Below are positions 38,253 to 46,846 of a DNA stretch of 48,530 bases, in pieces. Numbering within the stretch: position 1 is the stretch's first letter; the number at the start of each line of letters is the position of its first letter. Position numbers and translations under genes: made by a program. This DNA comes from an uncultured Pelagibacteraceae bacterium (GTDB taxonomy: Bacteria > Pseudomonadota > Alphaproteobacteria > Pelagibacterales > Pelagibacteraceae), in NCBI GenBank assembly GCA_902546765.1, contig CACCLG010000008.1, positions 1 through 48,530 of the forward strand, in the 5' to 3' direction. The notes below the pieces were generated by a model. That model had not been told where the DNA came from. It saw nothing but the letters and a program-made list of their open reading frames with translations, and searched no databases.

Positions 38253-39702
38253 GGACTCTTCCTTCCTCTGCACATTTTCTCAGTATCGGATAAACTTTTC
38301 CTGGATTTAATAGATTTTTTTCATCTAAAGACTTTTTGATATTTAATTGTTGTTGAATATCATCGTTATTGAAAGCTTCACACATCAATTCTCTTTTTTC
38401 TATTCCTACACCATGTTCACCTGTTAATGCTCCACCATGCTTTACACAAGCTTTTAAAATCTCCGCACCAAATTCTTCAGTTTTTCTCAACTGTTCTTTA
38501 TCACTACCATCAAACATTATTAGAGGATGCAAGTTTCCATCTCCAGCATGAAAAGCGTTTGCTACAGCCAAATTATATTTTTTTGAAAGTTGACTTATTT
38601 CTTTTAAAATTAAAGATAGTTTTCCTCTTGGAATAGAGCCATCCATACAATAATAATCTGGGGCCATTGCTCCACAGGCTGGGAATGCAGCTTTTCTTCC
38701 AGACCAAAAAGCTAATCTCTCTTTTTCATTATTGCTTAACTTCATACTGTTAGAGTTATTTTGTTTTGCAATCTCACTTACTTTATTTAAAAGACCGTCA
38801 ACTTCAGATTTGGTACCATCAAGCTCAACGATCATTAAAACTTCTGCATCTTTTGGATAACCAGCTTTTGAAAATTTATCTGTTGCATCAATCAATGCTT
38901 TATCCATCATTTCCATACCAGCAGGAACAATTCCACTAGATATAATATCAGAGACACAATTGCCTCCATCCTCGACGGTTGGAAAGCCAATTAAAGCTGC
39001 TCTAACAGATTGTGGTTTTCTTAAAATTTTTACTGTTACTTCTGTAATCACTCCCAAAAGTCCCTCGGATCCACATACTAGACCTAACAAGTCATATCCC
39101 TCTTGATCTAAAGTTTTACCGCCAATTCTTGTAATCGTCCCATCCATCATTACCATTTCAACACCAAGAATATTATTTGTGGTTGTTCCATATTTTAAAG
39201 AGTGAACACCCCCCGAGTTTTCAGCTACATTTCCACCAATTGAACATGCTAACTGACTTGAAGGATCTGGAGCATAGTAATATCCTTTGTGTTGCACAGC
39301 ATGAGTAATTCCAAGGTTTGTAACTCCTGGTTGAGTTACTACACATTTATTATCAAAATCAATTTCAAGAATTTTGTTAAATTTACCAAGTCCTAACAAT
39401 ATTGCATCTTGAAGTGGTAACGCTCCGCCTGACAAACCTGTTCCTGCACCCCTTGGGATCACTTTTATATTTTCTTCATTACAGAATTTTAGTATTTCAC
39501 TTACCTCTTTAGTATTTTTTGGCAAAACAACTGCTAGTGGGGTCTGTTTATAGGCAGCTAAACCATCAGTTTCATATGGCTTTATTTCCTCGTTTTCACT
39601 TAAGACATTTTCTTCATTAGTAAATTTTTTTAATTGAGAAACTATAAGACTTTTTTTTGAAACCGTAGTCCTATCTATTTGTGGTAAAGCTAATTCAGTC
39701 AT
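38206..39702 (-). CDS. glcD: Glycolate oxidase FAD-linked subunit GlcD
   Basis: GlcD oxidises glycolate (and often D-lactate) to the 2-oxoacid. The 498 residues equal the E. coli length. The FAD-binding part shows VIPRGAGTGLSGGALPL, CVTQPGVTNLGI, YYAPDPSSQLACSIGGNVAENSGG and GSEGLLGVITEVTV. The C-terminal cap has NAFHAGDGNLHPLIMFD and TGEHGVGIEKRELM, as in the FAD-oxidase C family. The gene starts four bases after the aminotransferase stop. SAR11 glycolate oxidase has been linked by others to glycine supply; here no riboswitch fits in the gap before it. Confidence 0.95.
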   Translation of the reverse strand: MTELALPQIDRTTVSKKSLIVSQLKKFTNEENVLSENEEIKPYETDGLAAYKQTPLAVVLPKNTKEVSEILKFCNEENIKVIPRGAGTGLSGGALPLQDAILLGLGKFNKILEIDFDNKCVVTQPGVTNLGITHAVQHKGYYYAPDPSSQLACSIGGNVAENSGGVHSLKYGTTTNNILGVEMVMMDGTITRIGGKTLDQEGYDLLGLVCGSEGLLGVITEVTVKILRKPQSVRAALIGFPTVEDGGNCVSDIISSGIVPAGMEMMDKALIDATDKFSKAGYPKDAEVLMIVELDGTKSEVDGLLNKVSEIAKQNNSNSMKLSNNEKERLAFWSGRKAAFPACGAMAPDYYCMDGSIPRGKLSLILKEISQLSKKYNLAVANAFHAGDGNLHPLIMFDGSDKEQLRKTEEFGAEILKACVKHGGALTGEHGVGIEKRELMCEAFNNDDIQQQLNIKKSLDEKNLLNPGKVYPILRKCAEEGRVHVHRGEEKFPDLPRF

Positions 39703-39705
39703 TAA

Positions 39706-40875
39706 TTATCCGAGCATTTTTTTGATATTTTCTAAAGCTTGAGAAATATTATCTCTAGATGCAGCAAAACTAAATCTAACGTATTCGTTGCAGCTTTTTC
39801 CAAATGCAGTTCCTGGAACTATTGCAACTCCAGCTTCATGCATTGCTTTTTGACAAAACTCCGCACCATTCATTCCAGTTCCTGTAACTTTAGGGAATGC
39901 ATAAAAGGCACCACCTGGTAGACTACATTCAACGCCTGGCAAACTATTTAGACCTTCATAGATTAATTTTCTTCTTGCAGTAAATTTTTCCATCATTTCA
40001 TGTATTGAGTCATCCGGGCCGTCTAAAGCTGCTATTCCAGCAAATTGAGCTGCTGCATTAACGCATGAAACGCTGTTAATTAGAAGTTTATTTACATGTT
40101 CAACTAAATGTTCAGGCCAAAAACTCCAACCTAACCTCCAACCAGTCATTGAGTATGCTTTGCTCCAACCTTCTAATACTATTAATCTGTCTCTTAATTC
40201 TGGGTAATTGAAAAATGTAGGCATTTCCTTATTATCAAAAATCTGTCTACTATAAATTTCATCACTTAAAATTGTTACATGCGGAAACTTTTCTAATCCC
40301 TTAGCAAGTTTATCTATTTCAGGTTTTTCAACAAAACTTCCAGTAGGGTTATTCGGATTGATTAAAATTAAAAGTCTTGTTTTAGCAGTTATCAGAGATA
40401 AAATTTTATCAGCATTGAATTTCAAATCTTTATCTTCTGTAAGATCATAAGGAACTGGAGTGGATCCAGTATAATTTATCATAGACTCATAAATAGGAAA
40501 TGCTGGTGTCGGATGTATTATCTCTGCACCTGGTTCTCCAAAACACTGGATTGCATATGTCATGGTTGGTTTACCACCTGGCATGATTAATATTCTTTCA
40601 AAATCAACATCTGCGTTGTACCTTTTTTTAATCCATCTAGTTACAGCTTGTCTGCACTCAGGTATTCCATTTGACATTACATATCCATGGTGTCCATCAT
40701 CCAACGCTTTTTTTGCAGCATCTACAACATGCTTTGGAGTTTTAAAATCTGGTTGTCCAAGTCCAAGGTGGATCATGGGATGACCTTTCGCTTCTAGTTT
40801 TTTAGCTTCAGCTAGGACACTAAAAGCAGTTTCTGTACCTAATCTATTTAAGCTCGCAGCTAATTTCATCTCCAT
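39706..40875 (-). CDS. Class I aminotransferase (aspartate aminotransferase-like), PLP-dependent
   Basis: The 389 residues are a fold-type I aminotransferase. Seen: HLGLGQPDFKTPKHV, NPNNPTG with Asn176, Asp205 in SDEIYSR, the PLP lysine Lys239 in EGWSKAYSMTGWRLGW, and Arg in NEYVRFSFAAS for the substrate carboxylate. These features fit the aspartate/alanine/tyrosine group, not a defined substrate. Its place between an FMN hydroxyacid dehydrogenase and glycolate oxidase suggests that it aminates the 2-oxoacid products, for example glyoxylate to glycine or pyruvate to alanine; this is inference. Confidence 0.9.
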   Translation of the reverse strand: MEMKLAASLNRLGTETAFSVLAEAKKLEAKGHPMIHLGLGQPDFKTPKHVVDAAKKALDDGHHGYVMSNGIPECRQAVTRWIKKRYNADVDFERILIMPGGKPTMTYAIQCFGEPGAEIIHPTPAFPIYESMINYTGSTPVPYDLTEDKDLKFNADKILSLITAKTRLLILINPNNPTGSFVEKPEIDKLAKGLEKFPHVTILSDEIYSRQIFDNKEMPTFFNYPELRDRLIVLEGWSKAYSMTGWRLGWSFWPEHLVEHVNKLLINSVSCVNAAAQFAGIAALDGPDDSIHEMMEKFTARRKLIYEGLNSLPGVECSLPGGAFYAFPKVTGTGMNGAEFCQKAMHEAGVAIVPGTAFGKSCNEYVRFSFAASRDNISQALENIKKMLG

Positions 40876-40878
40876 AAT

Positions 40879-42030
40879 CTATCTCCTATATATAATTTTG
40901 TCCTGGTTTAACTCTGATAAATTTTTGCAACCCATTAATATCATATTTCTTCTAATTTCAGCTTGCATATTATGTAGCAATCTTTCAACACCTGCTTGTC
41001 CACCAGCTCCTAGGCTAAATAGAAAAGCTTTACCAAAACTACATGCTTTTGCGCCTGCTGCAAGGGCTTTTAACACGTGTGTTCCCCTTCTTACTCCACC
41101 ATCTAGTATTATCTCTAGCTTGTCACCCACAGCGTCTGAAATTGCTTTGACTTGATCAAATGGGGATCTTGATCCATCCAATTGCCTACCACCATGATTT
41201 GAGATCATTATTGCAGTACATCCAATATCCACAGCTCTTTTGGCATCTTCAACTGACATAACACCTTTTAAAGCAAATGGTCCATTCCATTTCTTAATGC
41301 AATACTCTGCATCACTCCAATTCATTTTTGGATCATATTGTTCATTAATATAATCAATGACAGATTTAGCAATGTTTGTGCCTTTGTCAGTTTTATGTTT
41401 GATATTTGCTAACTCAAACTTTTTATTTATTAAATAATTTAAAACCCATTGAGGTCTCATTGCAAAACTCATTAAACTTTCCAAGGTAAATTTAGGTGGT
41501 GTAGTAAATCCAGTTCTATGATCTCTTTCTCTATTACCTGCAACTAAGGTATCTACAGTCAAACATAATCCATCAAAGTTTGCTCTTCTACATCTATCAA
41601 TTAGGTCATCAGTAAAAGATTTATCTTTATGAATATAAAGTTGAAATAATTTAGGTCCACTTGAAACATTTGCAATCTCCTCAATTGAGAATGAAGCCAT
41701 AGTAGACATACTGTACATTGTATTAAATTTTTCCGCTGCTCTGGCTGATGCTTTGTCGCCATCTGGATGATATAAACTTTGCATTGCTGTTGGGGATAAA
41801 AAAATAGGCATATCAATTTTTCTACCAAAAATTTCTGTCTTCAGATCGGGTTCTCCTACACTTGTTAAAATACTTGGAACTAAGTCACAGTCGTTAAACG
41901 CGTTTGTATTTCTTTTAAGAGTTGCTTCATCATCTGCACCTCCATCAATATAATGAAATATTGGAGCAGGTAACTTGCTTTTGGCAAGTTTTCTAAAATC
42001 ATCAAAATTATAACAATCTTTAACTCTCAT
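40879..42030 (-). CDS. lldD: FMN-dependent 2-hydroxyacid dehydrogenase (L-lactate dehydrogenase type)
   Basis: The 383 residues form a glycolate-oxidase-like FMN barrel that oxidises L-2-hydroxyacids to 2-oxoacids and feeds the respiratory chain. Motifs: FHYIDGGADDEATLKRN near 25-41, ILSPTAMQSLYHPDGD, LTVDTLVAGNRERD, Lys255 in PFALKGVMS, and the catalytic His279 and Arg282 in SNHGGRQLDG. Length equals the L-lactate dehydrogenases (LldD). L-lactate is the best guess, but L-glycolate-type or mandelate-like substrates cannot be excluded. It is followed by the aminotransferase after three bases. Confidence 0.88.
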   Translation of the reverse strand: MRVKDCYNFDDFRKLAKSKLPAPIFHYIDGGADDEATLKRNTNAFNDCDLVPSILTSVGEPDLKTEIFGRKIDMPIFLSPTAMQSLYHPDGDKASARAAEKFNTMYSMSTMASFSIEEIANVSSGPKLFQLYIHKDKSFTDDLIDRCRRANFDGLCLTVDTLVAGNRERDHRTGFTTPPKFTLESLMSFAMRPQWVLNYLINKKFELANIKHKTDKGTNIAKSVIDYINEQYDPKMNWSDAEYCIKKWNGPFALKGVMSVEDAKRAVDIGCTAIMISNHGGRQLDGSRSPFDQVKAISDAVGDKLEIILDGGVRRGTHVLKALAAGAKACSFGKAFLFSLGAGGQAGVERLLHNMQAEIRRNMILMGCKNLSELNQDKIIYRR

Positions 42031-42043
42031 TTTTTTAAACCTA

Positions 42044-42541
42044 TTAATATATTTTTATGAAATTAAACATGTAGCTATTAGCCCCAGGATTTTTATCTCC
42101 CAGACTTGCATTTGATATATGATTATATGATAAACCAATTTCACTTTCATTTGATATCTCATAAGATATCTGGATTTCAGTTTTAAATTCAATCACATGT
42201 CCTAAATCTTTTCCATCTCCCTCATCATAAAGTCCAGGCGTAAAGCTTGGTGTGAACTTAAAAGATCCGTTTTTTTTTGGAATTTGAAAACCTGTATATA
42301 TATATTTAGCGTTATCAGCAGTTATGAATACACCGGTAACAGGCTGAAGAGTGCCAAAAGAGGTTTCTCTATATAAATCTTCATTTATATGTTGAATACC
42401 AAATAGATTTGATTTTTTTCCATCATCACTGAAATCAAACATGCCTGTGTAAAAGTTCCATTTGTTTCCAGAATTTTCGGCTTTCACAAAATTTGGAAAC
42501 ATCAAAACAAAAAAAACAGCAAAACTCTTTAATACTCTCAT
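42044..42541 (-). CDS. Outer-membrane acyloxyacyl hydrolase-like protein (PagL family)
   Basis: The 165 residues have a signal peptide (cleavage after Ala21) and alternating beta strands ending in an aromatic, consistent with an eight-strand outer-membrane barrel. LSYNHISNASLGDKNPG matches the active-site region of PagL lipid A 3-O-deacylases, with His141 and Ser143. The third catalytic residue, Glu at His+14 in PagL, is Asn155 here. So the protein may be inactive, use another residue, or have another job. It lies between ccmH and lldD with 12-13-base gaps, without an obvious functional tie to either. Confidence 0.75.
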   Translation of the reverse strand: MRVLKSFAVFFVLMFPNFVKAENSGNKWNFYTGMFDFSDDGKKSNLFGIQHINEDLYRETSFGTLQPVTGVFITADNAKYIYTGFQIPKKNGSFKFTPSFTPGLYDEGDGKDLGHVIEFKTEIQISYEISNESEIGLSYNHISNASLGDKNPGANSYMFNFIKIY

Positions 42542-42553
42542 GATAAAATAGAG

Positions 42554-42919
42554 TCACTTTATAGTTACTTTTCTAATAATTAAAAGACCACCAAAAATAA
42601 ATAAAATAAGGGGTAATCCCCACAAAAAAATTGTATTTTTATTCACTTCTGGTTCATAGACAATCCACTCACCATATTTTTCCTTTAAAAAATTGTATAT
42701 CTCGTCTTCGGTATTTCCTTCTTTAATTTTAATTCGGATTAATTTTTTCATACTCAATGCAAAATCTGATTGAGAATCATAAACAGATTGACCCTGACAA
42801 ATTAAACATCGTAAGTTCTTGGTTATATGATCAATATTCTTTTTTTTATCTGCAAAAGACATATTGGAATGGAGAGTGTTTATTATTAATATTAGTAATA
42901 TTAAAGAGATTTTTTTCAT
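42554..42919 (-). CDS. ccmH: Cytochrome c-type biogenesis protein CcmH
   Basis: CcmH is a periplasmic thiol-disulfide protein that reduces apocytochrome c before haem attachment. The 121 residues have a signal/anchor at the start, the redox motif LRCLICQGQSVYDSQS with C38 and C41, and a C-terminal membrane helix (LWGLPLILFIFGGLLIIRK). Only this short form is present; the TPR part that CcmI or the long E. coli CcmH carries is absent. The start overlaps the ccmG stop by four bases. Confidence 0.95.
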   Translation of the reverse strand: MKKISLILLILIINTLHSNMSFADKKKNIDHITKNLRCLICQGQSVYDSQSDFALSMKKLIRIKIKEGNTEDEIYNFLKEKYGEWIVYEPEVNKNTIFLWGLPLILFIFGGLLIIRKVTIK

Positions 42920-43440
42920 TTTTTAATTAAGTTAATTATATTTTCATAATCATCTTGGTCTAGTGGTCCAATAAATTTTTTGATAATTTTATTTTCATTA
43001 TTTATCAAGTATGTTTCTGGAACCCCAATAGCGCCAAGCTCAATTGATTTAGTTCCATCACTATCTACCAAGACCTCATCATAAGGATTTCCAAGATCAG
43101 ATAGAAATTTTTTTGAATTATCTAAGTTATCTTTATAATTTATACCTATTAAATTTATGTCAAATTTCTCATTCAGATTTATTAAGTAAGGGTGTTCAGC
43201 CTTACATGGCAAACACCATGAAGCCCAAATATTTATTAAATTTAATTCATTTGTTAAAAATAAGTCATTAAGAAAAATATTTTTTCCTGAATAAAGCTCT
43301 TTAAGTGAAATTGAATTATTTAATTTTTTTATATCTGACTGTGGGATGTAATTTTTTTCTTCTTTCAAACCTAAAAGCAAAACAAAAAAAATTGCCATTA
43401 TTAAAATTACAATAAAATAAAAAATCTTATTATTTTTCAT
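42916..43440 (-). CDS. ccmG: Thiol:disulfide interchange protein CcmG/DsbE
   Basis: CcmG is a membrane-anchored thioredoxin that keeps the CcmH/apocytochrome cysteines reduced. The 174 residues have one N-terminal membrane helix (about 6-25) and the active site WASWCLPCKAEHP with C76 and C79. The fold continues through LIGINYKDN and GAIGVPETYLIN, with the cis-proline expected in this class. It overlaps ccmF by 11 bases and ccmH by four. Confidence 0.95.
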   Translation of the reverse strand: MKNNKIFYFIVILIMAIFFVLLLGLKEEKNYIPQSDIKKLNNSISLKELYSGKNIFLNDLFLTNELNLINIWASWCLPCKAEHPYLINLNEKFDINLIGINYKDNLDNSKKFLSDLGNPYDEVLVDSDGTKSIELGAIGVPETYLINNENKIIKKFIGPLDQDDYENIINLIKK

Positions 43441-45304
43441 TTAATTTAAAGAAGCTGAATACACCCCCAAGTGACATCAATAATACTGATATCCAGATCC
43501 AAATCATTAAAGGTTTGTGTTGGTATCTAACATTAAAAAAACCATCATTTTTAATAAGGCTGAAAACTAAAAAATTATCTGAAAATAGTGTTGATGAAAT
43601 ATCTGCTTCACTTGTGATGGTTTCGGGTTGGCTATAAACTCTAATTTCTGGTTTAAAATGAATAATTTTTCCATTGTCATTAAGTTTGAATTCACCTACT
43701 AATTTTTTAAAATTTGAATCACTTTCAACTTTTACATTTTCGAAAATTAATTTTTTATTTAAAAAATTAATTTCATCACCAACCTTCATGTTTGCCGAAT
43801 TTTCTTTAGATAAAATACCATTGAATAAAATACTAAGCATAAAAATACTAAAACCAAGATGAGAAACTTTTTGAGATAAATTAGAATTTTTTTTTTGAAA
43901 ACTATTTATTACATTAAAAAATAAATAAAAACTGAATGTGAATAACAAAGTTGAGAACAAATAATTTGTATTAGTATTTAAAACAATAAAAAAGGAAATT
44001 ACAAAAGATAAAATTAAAAAAATAATTTGTGATGTATTTAGTTTTTTTATTTTATTTTTTATCCATTTTATATTTGGTCCTAGTGCCATAAAAAATAAAA
44101 AAGGTATAAGAAATGGAACGATTAATTTATGATAAAATGGTGGACCTACCGAAATTTTAGCGTCATTAATAACTTCAAGAAAAATTGGATATGCTGTCCC
44201 GACTAATACTACTGATAAAAAAAACATCATAAACCAATTATTGATTAATATACTTGTCTCTCTACTAACTAAAAATGATCTTTGGTATGTATCTGGAAAA
44301 TTTTTTTGATTAAAAAAGAAAATAAATACAGCCAGTAAAACAAGAAATAATAGGAATGTTAATATAAAGACTCCTCTGGATGGATCATTAGCAAATGTGT
44401 GAATTGAATTGAGTATCCCTGATCTTACTAAAAATGTTCCACTCATACTTAATGAAAATGTTGTGATTGATAAAATTACAGTCCAAGAATGAAAAACATT
44501 TCTATTTTTAAGAACTATTATTGAATGAAGCAATGCAGTCAAACAAAACCAAGGCATCAATGAAACATTTTCGACTGGGTCCCAAAACCAGAAACCACCC
44601 CATCCTAATTCATAGTAAGCCCATATAGATCCTAGAAGTATTCCAACTGATAAAAATATCCAAGATATTAAAATCCAATTTTTAATATGAGATGCCCAAA
44701 CATTGTCTACAGTTTTAGTAATTAAAGCTGCTAATGATGCAGAAAAAATTATAGAGGTTCCAACATAACCCACATATAAAAGCGGTGGATGGATAGCCAG
44801 CGCTGGATCTTGCAAAATTGGATTTAAACCTAAGCCTTCATTAGGTATTGGAAAAATGTTTAAAAATGGATTTGATGTAAAAAGAATGAATAGTAAAAAA
44901 CCTAAAATAATAATTTCCTGAAATAAAATCGTTAGAATTCTATATCTTACATTCATCTTTTTTGAGGTAACAAAAAAAATGAACAAAAAGAAAGTTAGCA
45001 CTAATAACCACAACAGTAGACTTCCCTCATGATTGCCCCAGGTACCGGATATTTTATAAAAAAGAGGTTTTAGCGTATGAGAATTATTGAACACTGTTAT
45101 ATTTGAAAAGTCAGAAAAAACAAAAGCAAAAACTAGGGTAAAAAAACTTAAAATTGTCATAAATAGTTGTACTGACAAAGTTGCAAAAAATGTTTGATCA
45201 ATTTTTTTGTCAAAATTTTTTGAGGAAATATATGATTTTAATATTAAGTATACAGATACAAATAAACAGATATATAGTGAATAAGCTCCAATTTGATTAA
45301 TCAT
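43430..45304 (-). CDS. ccmF: Cytochrome c haem lyase subunit CcmF
   Basis: CcmF is the large membrane protein that takes haem from CcmE and joins it to apocytochrome c. The 624 residues have about 14-15 helices. The haem-handling signature is WGGFWFWDPVENVSLMPWF. GTWGNHEGSLLLW and LAIHPPLLYVGYVG are also conserved. C-terminal ends carry a periplasmic domain and a last helix (WIWISVLLMSLGG). It follows ccmE by two bases and overlaps ccmG. Confidence 0.96.
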   Translation of the reverse strand: MINQIGAYSLYICLFVSVYLILKSYISSKNFDKKIDQTFFATLSVQLFMTILSFFTLVFAFVFSDFSNITVFNNSHTLKPLFYKISGTWGNHEGSLLLWLLVLTFFLFIFFVTSKKMNVRYRILTILFQEIIILGFLLFILFTSNPFLNIFPIPNEGLGLNPILQDPALAIHPPLLYVGYVGTSIIFSASLAALITKTVDNVWASHIKNWILISWIFLSVGILLGSIWAYYELGWGGFWFWDPVENVSLMPWFCLTALLHSIIVLKNRNVFHSWTVILSITTFSLSMSGTFLVRSGILNSIHTFANDPSRGVFILTFLLFLVLLAVFIFFFNQKNFPDTYQRSFLVSRETSILINNWFMMFFLSVVLVGTAYPIFLEVINDAKISVGPPFYHKLIVPFLIPFLFFMALGPNIKWIKNKIKKLNTSQIIFLILSFVISFFIVLNTNTNYLFSTLLFTFSFYLFFNVINSFQKKNSNLSQKVSHLGFSIFMLSILFNGILSKENSANMKVGDEINFLNKKLIFENVKVESDSNFKKLVGEFKLNDNGKIIHFKPEIRVYSQPETITSEADISSTLFSDNFLVFSLIKNDGFFNVRYQHKPLMIWIWISVLLMSLGGVFSFFKLNEK

Positions 45305-45306
45305 TT

Positions 45307-45726
45307 CTAATTTCCTTGCATTGCCTCTTTAACCTCTGGAGGCATATAATTTTCATCATGTTTTGCTAAAATTTTTTCTGCTTTTAAATATTTTCTATCT
45401 TCTAAATATCCCTCTGCAACCACTCCTTTTCCCTCCTCAAATAAGTTAGGTACAGCTCCACTAAAAGTTACAATTATCTCATTTTTAAAATCAGTAATTA
45501 CAAATTTTAAATTTTTATTTTCAATTTCTATTGAGTTTTTTTTAACCATCCCACCAACTCTTATTTTTTTACTTTCTATTTGATTTAAATTATTTATGTC
45601 AGTCGGTGATTTGAAAAATACAACATTTTCTTTTAATGAATTTATCACCAAAAAAGTGATAAGAATTGCTGAAGTGAATACTAAAATAATAAAAAAAGCT
45701 CGTATCTTGACTTTTTTACCATACAT
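45307..45726 (-). CDS. ccmE: Cytochrome c maturation haem chaperone CcmE
   Basis: CcmE binds haem covalently and carries it to CcmF in the periplasm. The 139 residues have one N-terminal helix (about 9-28), a small beta-barrel ([34 protein letters not shown]), and the haem-binding His123 with Tyr127 in [13 protein letters not shown]. These residues and the length are typical. It lies 12 bases after ccmD. Confidence 0.96.
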   Translation of the reverse strand: MYGKKVKIRAFFIILVFTSAILITFLVINSLKENVVFFKSPTDINNLNQIESKKIRVGGMVKKNSIEIENKNLKFVITDFKNEIIVTFSGAVPNLFEEGKGVVAEGYLEDRKYLKAEKILAKHDENYMPPEVKEAMQGN

Positions 45727-45738
45727 GAAAATCTAAAG

Positions 45739-45972
45739 TTAAATTTTAGATGTTGAAGTACTTGATAAAATTCCTCTGTAAATTTCTTGCTTTTTTGCAA
45801 TTTCAGCTTTTTCAATATCTAAATTTTTAAATTTAGCTCTAAAGTTCCTTAACTCTTTATTTAGCTGAAATTTAGTTACGAAATATAAAGTACCAAAACT
45901 TAACAAAGTAAACATAAAAGATGACCAAACATATAAACCGTATCCATTCATGTTTAAAATTTCACTTATCAT
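45739..45972 (-). CDS. ccmD: Haem exporter protein CcmD
   Basis: CcmD is a small membrane protein that helps release haem-loaded CcmE from CcmC. The 77 residues have the family start NGYGLYVWSSFMFTLLSFGTLY, with one membrane helix, and then a basic, charged tail. It overlaps the end of ccmC by four bases and precedes ccmE. CcmD proteins are poorly conserved, so context and the GxYVW pattern carry the call. Confidence 0.88.
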   Translation of the reverse strand: MISEILNMNGYGLYVWSSFMFTLLSFGTLYFVTKFQLNKELRNFRAKFKNLDIEKAEIAKKQEIYRGILSSTSTSKI

Positions 45973-46676
45973 AATCTATCTAATCCTTTATTTTTAATCT
46001 TTAGCAGTTCTGTATGATATTTCATTAAAAATATTAAAATTGAGAAAAGTGCAAATGCCGCAGTCATTATACCTAATGGCATAAGCATAGTTGAGTGAAT
46101 AGTGGTTTCCTTAAATACATTTACAGAAGACGGTTGGTGCAAGGTTGACCACCAGTCAACAGAAAATTTAATTATTGGAACATTTATTAATCCAAAAATT
46201 GCAATGTATGAACTAAGTTTAATTGATTTCTTTTCATCCTCAAAAATTTTCCAACTCAGCATGAACATCAAGTAAAATACAGCGAGAAGTAACATTGATG
46301 TAATTCTAGCATCCCAAGCCCACCAGGTACCCCATGTGGGCTTTCCCCAGATTGAGCCTGTAACTAATGCAATAATATTAAATACAAAGCCAGATGGTGC
46401 TAAACTTTTAGAAATTAAAATAAAATTTTTATTTTTAAAAATTAAAATTCCAAAAGATAGGATTGATATAACAGAAAATATGCCAAGTGAAATCCAAGCT
46501 GCAGGAACATGAACATACATTATCCTTACAGAGTCACTTTGTTTATAATCCTCAGGAGAAAGTACCAAAGCTTCAAACAGTCCAAGAATTAAAACTGCAA
46601 TAAATAATGCAAAAATAAATTTCTGAAGCTTGTTAATAACCTTTAAAGTGTTAACAGGATTAAAATAATTAAACAT
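45969..46676 (-). CDS. ccmC: Haem-handling protein CcmC
   Basis: CcmC attaches haem to CcmE. The 235 residues have six helices and the tryptophan-rich signature WGTWWAWDARITSMLLL, with the expected histidines in VHVPAAW and STLHQPSSV. The ATG at 46676 has no strong Shine-Dalgarno. It is the first gene of the ccm set. The ABC exporter genes ccmA and ccmB, which often precede ccmC in alphaproteobacteria, are not next to it. A structured leader of about 100 bases lies upstream. Confidence 0.95.
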   Translation of the reverse strand: MFNYFNPVNTLKVINKLQKFIFALFIAVLILGLFEALVLSPEDYKQSDSVRIMYVHVPAAWISLGIFSVISILSFGILIFKNKNFILISKSLAPSGFVFNIIALVTGSIWGKPTWGTWWAWDARITSMLLLAVFYLMFMLSWKIFEDEKKSIKLSSYIAIFGLINVPIIKFSVDWWSTLHQPSSVNVFKETTIHSTMLMPLGIMTAAFALFSILIFLMKYHTELLKIKNKGLDRL

Positions 46677-46792
46677 GAGTTTTTATAACATAAATAATCG
46701 ATATAAATTTTGATAAATCGTCTGACCGAGAATACTGAGGGAGATAAAAATGGAATTAATAAGCATTCTCAGCCAGATATGAGTTGATTATA
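46677..46792 (-). promoter_or_regulatory. Promoter and structured leader upstream of ccmC
   Basis: On the minus strand a TATAAT (46787-46792) would start an RNA near 46780. Its first bases (46765-46776, CTGGCTGAGAAT) can pair with ATTCTCGGTCAG (46722-46733) in a 12-bp helix with two G-U pairs, around a 31-base loop. On the plus strand the same arms have two mismatches, so the helix fits only a minus-strand transcript. The rest of the leader to the ccmC ATG at 46676 is AT-rich. I see no matching riboswitch class. Confidence 0.5.
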
Positions 46793-46846
46793 TTTATAAG
46801 TTATGACTTCTGTTTGTATAAAATGTGTTAAAAAGTAGGCTTTCGA

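Noticed and set aside
39703-39705. Glycine riboswitch before glcD, as seen at some SAR11 glycine-related genes
   Set aside because: The gap before glcD is only three bases, and none of the longer gaps in this window shows the glycine aptamer core.
46750-46782. A 10-codon plus-strand frame with an upstream GAGGGAG, a possible leader peptide
   Set aside because: It points away from ccmC, has no downstream gene on the plus strand, and is explained by the minus-strand stem arms.
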